A stretch of DNA of 15,440 nt from contig CAZRFE010000057.1 in assembly GCA_964599565.1 (NCBI GenBank), positions 1-15,440 on the forward strand, in the 5' to 3' direction. How positions within the stretch are numbered: the first letter of the stretch is position 1; each line of letters opens with the position of its first letter. Origin of the DNA: JAJUFS01 sp964599565 (GTDB lineage: Bacteria; Pseudomonadota; Gammaproteobacteria; Natronospirales; JAJUFS01). Both the position numbers and the translations under genes were made by a program. The notes under the pieces were generated by a model that was given only the letters and a program-made list of their open reading frames with translations, searched no databases and was not told the DNA's origin. Below, one piece after another: positions 12,501 through 15,440 of the stretch.

Positions 12501-15440
12501 CTGGGTGCGGACGCGGTGAACGTGACGATTCGCGATGAGGACGGCATTGTTCTCGGCGCGGCGACCATCAGCGGCGCTTATGACGTGACGGCCACATCCA
12601 TCGACGTGGCGGGCGCGGTGAGCGCGAATACCGTCGACTTCGATGTTTCCGCGGGAGCGGGTGACATCACCGACAGCGGCGCGGGCAGCCTGACGGTTGC
12701 AGGCACGAGCCTGTTCAGCGTGGATGGCGGCGATGTGCTGCTGGATGCAGCAACGAACGATTTCGATTCGAACGACTCCGGTGACGCCGTCACCGTGGCC
12801 GGCACAGCCGGCACGGTCACGCTGACCGACGAGGACGCGATCCGCCTCGGCGCGATTGCAACCGGCGCACTGAACGTGACAGCGGGCGGCAACGTCACGC
12901 AGGCCGCGGCACTCGATGTGAGCGGTGCAACGGCCATCGACGCGGCGGGCTTCAACGTCCTGCTGAACAATGCCGGCAATACGTTCACGGGCGCGATCAG
13001 CGTCGACGCGCTGGGTGCGACGCTGGTGAATGACACCGCGACGATACTTGGTGCGAGCAACATCGGCGCGAACGGCCTGTCCGTGACGTCGACCGCCGGC
13101 AACATCACCGACAGCGGCGTGCTGTCCGTGTCCGGTGCAACGACGCTGGCTGCCGGCACGAACGACATCACGCTGGACAACGGCAACGACTTCAGCAGCG
13201 TGACCGTGAGTTCCGCAGATGACGTGACGCTGAACGACACCAACGCGCTCACGCTGACCTCGATCACCGCAACCGGCGCCGTGTCCGCCACGGCGGGCGG
13301 CCTGCTTGCCGCGACGAACGTCACGACGAGCGGCGGCACGGATGCCGACGACATCACGCTGCAGGGCGCGTCCGTTTCGCTCGCGACAGTCGATGCGGAC
13401 GGTCTCGGCGATGTTTCCGTGACCGCGACGACGGGCGCGATCACGGACAACGCCAGCGCGGTGAGCGGCGATGTCGTCAGCCTGTCGGCGAACACATCCG
13501 TCGGCGCGAACGGCGCCGAGATCCATACCGCGGCCGGCACGCTGAACGTCACGGCGACGAACAACGACGCGTTCGTTGTCGAAACCGGCGGCGACGTGCT
13601 CATCGGCACGGTCAACGTGAACGGCACCTTCGACCTCAACGTGCAGTCAGGCTCCATCCAGGACGATCTTGACGACACGGTGACGGACATCACCGCGGGC
13701 ACGGCAATCCTGACTGCGTCCGGCGATATCGGCGGCGACTTCGGTGCGCCGGGCGCGCCCGCCGGCACGACGGATACGCGTGAAGCACTGGAAATCAACG
13801 CCGGCACGCTGACGCTGAACGCGGACAACGTGACGGTCACCGACAACGGCACCGCCGCGGTGACCCTGTCGTTCGCAGGCGACAGCTTCGACTATGAAAC
13901 CGCGAACGACATCCTGGTCGGTCTCATCACCGCGACGAACGATGTCACGCTGATTTCCACCGGCGGCTCGATCAACGATTCCGCCGCGAACAACGATCTG
14001 ACCGTGGACATCGACGCCGGCGGCGACGTGGCGCTCACGGCCTTCGGCGAAATCGGCGGCACGGCGCATCTCGATATTTCGAGCGCATCGCTCTCCGCGA
14101 ACGTCACCAACGCCGGCGACATCGTGCTCAATGACTTCGGCGGCACGACGCTTGCGAACATCACGACCGCGAACGGCAGCATCACCGTGGATGGCGATGC
14201 CTCGCTGGAACTCGGCACTGTCAGCGCAAGCGGCACCGTCACCATCGACAGTGCAGACGCGCTGACGGATACGAACGGCGACAGCGACATTGGCGGCACC
14301 ACGGTGACGCTGACCGCGGTGAACGGCATCGGCAGTGCGGGCAATGCCATCAACACTGCGGCCACGACGCTTGATCTGCAGACGACAGCCAACAGCATCG
14401 TCATCAATGAAGCCGACGGCGTGAATCTTGCGGGCGTCGATGCGCCGACGTTCACGCTGACGGCGAATGGCGCGGTGACGGACAGCGGCACGATCGCCGT
14501 GACCGGCGTCACCACGCTTGATGCCGGTACGAACGACATCACGCTCGACACGCTCACGAACGATTTCGACAGCATTGTCATCACGGACGGCAACAACGTC
14601 ACGCTCACGGACGCGAACGATCTCGAACTCGGCGCGAGCACGATCGGCGGCGATCTCGCGTTGACGGTCATCGCCGGCGGCCTGACGCAAAGCGGTGCCA
14701 TCGACGTCGGCGGTACGACCGACATCAACGCAACCGGACAGACCGTGACGCTGGCGAACGCCGGCAACACGTTCACGGGTGCGATCACGATCGATGCGCT
14801 TGGCGCGGTGATCGTGAATGACACGGCGACGGCGTTCGGCGCGAGCACGATCGGTGCGAACGGTCTCACCGTCGCGTCGGAATCCGGCGATGTCACGCAG
14901 AGCGGCGCAATCGATGTCGCCGGCGCGATCGATATCAATGCAGCGGGCCAGGACGTGACGCTGGCGAACGCCGGCAACACCTTCACCGGCACGATCACGA
15001 TCGACGCGCTGGGTGCTGCGATCACGAACGACGCGGCGACGGACCTCGGTGCGAGCAACATCGGCGCGAACGGCCTCGTCATCACCTCCGAAGCCGGCGA
15101 TGTCACGCAGTCGGGGACGCTGGAGATCGCGGGCACGACCGACATCAACGCGGCCGGGCAGACCGTGACGCTCGCGGACACCGGCAACACGTTCACGGGC
15201 GCGATCACGATCGACGCCGTGGGCGCATCGATCGTGAACGACACGGCGACAGTATTCGGTGCGAGCACGATCGGCGCAGGCGGTCTCACCGTCACGTCGG
15301 AATCGGGCGATGTCACACAGAGCGGCGCGCTTGATGTCGCGGGCACGACGGATATCAACGCAAGCGGGCGGACGGTGACGCTGACGAACACCGGCAACAC
15401 GTTCACCGGCGCGATCACCGTGGACGCGCTGGGCGCAGCG
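3..15440 (+). CDS. Giant filamentous-haemagglutinin-like exoprotein (TpsA-type adhesin), internal fragment open at both ends
   Basis: Seen: frame +3 is open for 5,146 codons from base 3 to the last base, without start or stop, so both termini lie outside. The slice alone would be roughly half a megadalton. It is dominated by Gly, Ala, Thr, Ser, Asp, Asn, Val and Ile in alternating short strands of the type GDITLxxxG, typical of stacked beta-helix coils. I saw no Cys, one Lys (residue 100) and two Trp (residues 135 and 4035). Family knowledge: the head segment (residues 1-196) matches the region behind the secretion domain of filamentous haemagglutinins exported by two-partner secretion. Inference: the product is a secreted or surface-held beta-helical adhesin or matrix fibre. 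No ATG or RBS for this frame can be assigned here. Alternatives are a type V autotransporter or another large repeat adhesin; the missing C-terminus would decide. The family call is firm, the ligand unknown. Confidence 0.93.
591..965 (+). other. Acidic Gly/Asp linker and YESELEA / LQATN coil segment
   Basis: Residues 195-209 form a Gly/Asp/Ser-rich stretch (GGSGDGDDGGTGSG), a flexible acidic linker that could bind cations. It is followed by YESELEAAS (from residue 227) and DIILQATNSIT (from residue 237). From memory, family members place a similar ExxLE...IxLQATNxI motif shortly after LLLDPT, so the order supports the family assignment. The remainder (NIELDNSIDLTLETSDNN and on to GGLITGDRTAGN) is ordinary beta-helix-like sequence without an internal repeat that I can align. 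Confidence 0.6.
966..1559 (+). repeat. Six short imperfect repeats of 31-36 residues (SGDITIxxGG type)
   Basis: Unit cores are SSISLTADGDITL, SGNITITSGGNV, SGDITITAGGNI, SGDVTLSATGVV, AGDITLSGAEIS and SGSLSATATGSG. The serine or equivalent that opens the core lies near 966, 1053, 1155, 1248, 1356 and 1461, giving spacings of about 90-108 bp. Each core is followed by a Gly/Ser/Thr/Asn-rich stretch such as TGDVTSSGGNSA or TGAASSGSDDA. This is a different and shorter period than the ~220-bp units downstream. Inference: each unit is one to two beta-helix turns with a surface loop. The series ends in ordinary coils around GEIRLTSASDLHIASL. Confidence 0.7.
1560..2447 (+). other. Irregular beta-helix segment containing the first IDLGS...LRIGDA module
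   Basis: The segment opens with VDVTVTGGNLLAIDGG and LTLDQDDVTLTADEMTIG. The module at 1704-1930 reads GAVTLTAATAGRSIDLGS, LELSDAELDFIDGA, VLRIGDAG and LHLTSGGNITQTAA. The acidic Leu-Ser-Asp-Ala-Glu-Leu core lies near residue 598 and LRIGDAG starts at residue 610. From memory, similar AGxxIDLG...LSxAELxxI...LRIGxA stretches recur in large FHA-family exoproteins. Downstream come TLNNASNDVTRLAGVINGAG, AIVLDAVDGLTGV, GGNDITLTDSG and SYSIDTGGAGTITITQDAN, single coils with no strict period. Two more divergent copies of the module occur near 4035 and 6000. Confidence 0.6.
2448..3785 (+). repeat. Repeat block I: six units of 72-75 residues (LGAS-ITDSG type)
   Basis: Each unit contains in order a GDVTLxDxxDL strand, LGASxIxGxL, an ITDSGAL strand, VAGTATFDAG and an NDITLD strand. 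The first Gly codon of the LGAS core lies at 2631, 2847, 3063, 3282, 3507 and 3729, so the spacings are 216, 216, 219, 225 and 222 bp. Example cores are DLGASTVGG, DLGASAISG, DIGASTISG, DLGDIVANN, AFGASTISG and TLGASSVAG. The copies are diverged in DNA but clearly homologous in protein. Inference: one unit is about three turns of a beta-helix. The lengths vary only in multiples of three, so the frame is kept. The same unit returns in blocks II and III and in the terminal array. Confidence 0.85.
3786..4214 (+). other. Coil segment with second, divergent IDLGS/LxIGDA-like module
   Basis: The stretch starts with coils such as GDVTADGQANITGAGV, NTGVTINAGAGTFTN and AAITIIADGADLQTGG. The module lies at 4035-4214: GTVTIQPFTNGTALNLGS, ALDISSAEAQTVTAA, LALGDATDTGAVTL. 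Compared with the first copy, Asp of IDLGS is Asn, and the Ala-Glu core and the (R/L)xGDA core are kept, with LALGDA starting near 4146. No promoter-like or stop-containing gap separates it from block I, so it is a module change inside one protein. Confidence 0.5.
4215..5789 (+). repeat. GIG/QTGG composite modules, block A
   Basis: Two composite modules are clear. In the first, SGIGNAIALN (Gly codon 4656) is followed 48 residues later by TFDQSGGGDLLLG (Gln codon 4800). In the second, TGIGNSADVDLS (4950) is followed 49 residues later by TFAQTGGQTLDIEA (Gln codon 5097). Between them stand strands of the type TAGAIALNNAATAATTVTNL. Modules are separated by TLTSTAGINDDSADPDTTTD. The downstream part to 5789 holds looser coils such as GDVHLATTTAGNIVLAGV, NLALDAQAG-like strands and FGDITLAAGTTIG. 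Inference: beta-helix turns with a longer period than the LGAS units. Confidence 0.6.
5790..6584 (+). other. Low-repeat segment with third IDLGS/LxIGDA-like module
   Basis: This part has more hydrophobic and proline residues than its surroundings: LSGDNLNFSIAGTTLPTAPI, DSTFDNNGFTIDVDN and TVQATGGISVAAADEG. The third module copy runs about 6000-6260: GSTIGLGDIVSS, FVLTDATINTLLNAS (from 6093), ALTIGSATSGDVII (from 6144) and LSIVTGGTISDDDA. It keeps the Leu-Thr-Asp-Ala core and the LxIGxAxxG core of the first copy. It is followed by ADDTLRLTSNGAIGLADG and IDLDIFTDLASVTVSAV. I see no tandem period here. Confidence 0.5.
6585..7109 (+). repeat. GIG/QTGG composite module, third copy, and a partial fourth GIG unit
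   Basis: GSVTLTATGGIGASNGIETS (GIG Gly codon 6642) is followed 50 residues later by SISYFQTGGAALDITAS (Gln codon 6792), the same order and distance as the two block A modules. A second GIG core, DFNAASGIGAADAIETAS (7071), shares the unusual AIETxS ending with the first (GIETST), which suggests local duplication. Between them lies GAVASDNSDISVNGGADV and the aromatic FIGFIDSTGDD. Confidence 0.6.
7110..7490 (+). other. Low-repeat island richer in charged and aromatic residues
   Basis: Sequence here departs from the Gly-Thr-Ala background: GTGNIHIVNDGAGGTYTTAV, LENENGNISFRDIGNHLLVL, VSDPTFDLGLANVD, ENFVFEEVRAGN and VEIFEADLPGTTDV. It has two His, several Phe, two Arg and clustered Glu, which are scarce elsewhere in the protein. 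I cannot align it with other parts of the window. Inference: it may be a loop-bearing or differently folded region, but it could also be just old, diverged coils. Frame continuity with both sides is intact. Confidence 0.4.
7491..9329 (+). repeat. GIG/QTGG composite modules, block B
   Basis: GIG-type cores lie at 7512 (degenerate, GGDGNISAEID), 7956 (TGIGTTANGAIDI), 8325 (SGIGAVGNSVDLS), 8760 (DGIGDTDRVEVDA) and 9222 (TGIGNVATLNLDA). Spacings are about 444, 369, 435 and 462 bp. The first is followed by GYVQTGGADVEFQN (Gln codon 7677), 55 residues on, so it is a fourth composite copy. The typical run before each core is ITAANVSINAQ, AAASATLNAV, VTAATVSLSAI or AGSIDLLAA. Between cores stand GDITLGSVTAxG-like strands and IxDxxxD acidic turns. 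Unlike blocks I and II the lengths vary widely, so boundaries are approximate. Confidence 0.65.
9330..9950 (+). other. Transition segment between GIG block B and repeat block II
   Basis: Coils such as GVQLGDAGAGVSTADGDI, GDRISLSHAVTSQGGDIVLA, GTGDITLTADDAGNAAAV and TTTGDVSITANDTARDPAAD run without a strict period. The short VTLRSTRGISLNTSATTID stretch has two Arg close together, which is rare in this protein. The segment ends at NDVAIAQLVAANGAVSLN, after which the regular ~220-bp units begin. I see no insertion sequence or codon break at either edge. Confidence 0.4.
9951..12473 (+). repeat. Repeat block II: about twelve units of 68-79 residues (VTGNASF-FGSLTF type)
   Basis: Each unit holds VTGNASF, an acidic DITLGNDD strand, FGSLTFNSTGAV, (S/A)ITExxAT, LSGxSSA, SLxLTSxGAI and a DA turn. 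The residue before (S/T)(L/V)(T/N) of the FGSLTF core starts at 10059, 10278, 10491, 10704, 10929, 11136, 11361, 11583, 11799, 12033, 12270 and 12474. The mean spacing is about 219.5 bp, the range 204-237, always in multiples of three. Five units carry GNASF (Asn codons 9996, 11076, 11286, 11733, 12195). The unit at 12033 has a small insertion with one of only two Trp codons (12105, TDDWGGSIEAG). The unit can be aligned to the block I unit strand by strand. Inference: about three beta-helix turns per unit. Confidence 0.85.
12474..13260 (+). repeat. Repeat block III: units of the block I type with one enlarged copy
   Basis: LGAS-type cores recur at VLGAATISG (Gly codon 12555), RLGAIATG (12849) and ILGASNIG (13050), with a degenerate ALTLTSITATG near 13251. 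The first spacing, 294 bp, is about 75 bp longer than the norm. The extra material includes AGAGDITDSGAGSLTV and TNDFDSNDSGDAV, which looks like an added turn. The unit starting at 12972 (AGNTFTGAISVDALGATLVN) is the closest relative inside the window of the terminal 210-bp array 1.8 kb downstream. Confidence 0.7.
13261..14540 (+). other. Irregular coils with three GIG-like modules and a Gly/Pro loop
   Basis: GIG-like cores are SGDIGGDFGAPG (near 13722), FGEIGGTAHLDIS (near 14043) and NGIGSAGNAINTA (14325), spaced about 280-320 bp. The last two share the order (D/N)-strand, SxSLSANVTNAGDIVLN or TTLDLQTTANSIVIN, then TLANI or NLAGV. The first contains an unusual Gly/Pro-rich charged loop, FGAPGAPAGTTDTREAL, starting at 13740, with three prolines in nine residues where prolines are otherwise sparse. 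Upstream coils include NNDAFVVETGGDVLIGTVN and the acidic SIQDDLDDTVTD. The segment ends in TLDAGTNDITLDT, which leads into the terminal repeats. Confidence 0.5.
14541..14759 (+). repeat. Degenerate unit leading into the terminal array
   Basis: TNDFDSIVITDGNN, LTDANDLELGASTIGGDLAL and LTQSGAIDVGGTTDINATG align in order with the terminal 70-residue unit and equally with block I units. Its LGAS glycine is at 14631, 207 bp before the next at 14838. It is intermediate in sequence: the first half resembles block I (DANDLELGAS), the second half already has the array type (TQSGAIDVGGTTDIN). Confidence 0.7.
14760..15440 (+). repeat. Strict 210-bp (70-residue) tandem array, at least three full copies, continuing past the window
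   Basis: Copies start at 14760, 14970, 15180 and 15390; the last is cut by the window end. All steps are exactly 210 bp. Each copy reads (A/T)GNTFTGAITIDALGA, VNDTAT, FGASTIGANGL, SESGDVTQSGA, DVAGTTDINAAG, VTLAN. By hand alignment, copies 1 and 3 share 57 of 70 residues, copies 1 and 2 share 51, copies 2 and 3 share 50. This is the most homogeneous repeat in the window, which suggests recent tandem duplication or ongoing homogenisation. The number of copies beyond the edge cannot be seen. Confidence 0.92.

Noticed and set aside
12555..12849. Possible frameshift or deletion at the 294-bp spacing in block III
   Set aside because: The extra length is a multiple of three and reads as an added coil; frame +3 continues unbroken.
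14760..15440. Regular repeat spacing resembling a CRISPR array
   Set aside because: The repeats are 210 bp, tandem without unique spacers, keep the reading frame and diverge mostly in a protein-compatible manner. They are coding repeats.
3..15440. RGD cell-binding motif as in Bordetella FHA
   Set aside because: I saw GDR, TRG and RGA but no Arg-Gly-Asp in the translated frame.

Overview
The whole window lies inside one gene. Frame +3 (codons starting at 3, 6, 9 and so on) reads from base 3 to base 15440, 5,146 codons, with no stop codon, no start and no end. It is an internal slice of a giant filamentous-haemagglutinin-like exoprotein (TpsA / FhaB-type adhesin). No second gene, RNA gene, promoter, terminator, insertion sequence or CRISPR array is visible. 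Residue n of the slice starts at base 3n.

Organism: the DNA is GC-rich (about 60-65% by eye), with codons such as ACG, GCG, GGC, GAC and CTG preferred. The first ~200 residues carry the conserved segment that follows the secretion domain in filamentous-haemagglutinin outer-membrane proteins. This points to a GC-rich Gram-negative bacterium, most likely a proteobacterium; the sequence does not allow a finer placement. The N-terminal secretion signal and TPS domain should lie just upstream, and a TpsB/FhaC-type outer-membrane transporter gene would be expected nearby. Neither is in the window.

Layout: (1) 3-590, conserved FHA-family head segment ending in the LLLDPTDIVI motif; (2) 591-965, acidic Gly/Asp linker and a YESELEA / LQATN motif; (3) 966-1559, six short repeats of 31-36 residues; (4) 1560-2447, irregular coils with a first IDLGS...LRIGDA module; (5) 2448-3785, repeat block I, six units of 72-75 residues; (6) 3786-9950, a long mixed region with two more IDLGS/LxIGDA-like modules, several GIG/QTGG composite modules and two low-repeat islands; (7) 9951-12473, repeat block II, about twelve units of 68-79 residues; (8) 12474-13260, block III, units like block I; (9) 13261-14540, irregular coils and three GIG-like modules; (10) 14541-15440, a degenerate unit followed by a strict 210-bp tandem array that runs off the window end.

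The pieces work as one molecule: a secreted, very long, probably right-handed beta-helical rod, strongly acidic, with no cysteine and a single lysine seen. It would act outside the cell as an adhesin or matrix fibre. The most interesting signals are the shared ~73-residue unit behind blocks I, II, III and the terminal array, region-by-region homogenisation of that unit, and the extreme residue bias. I found no sign of a novel multi-gene system here.
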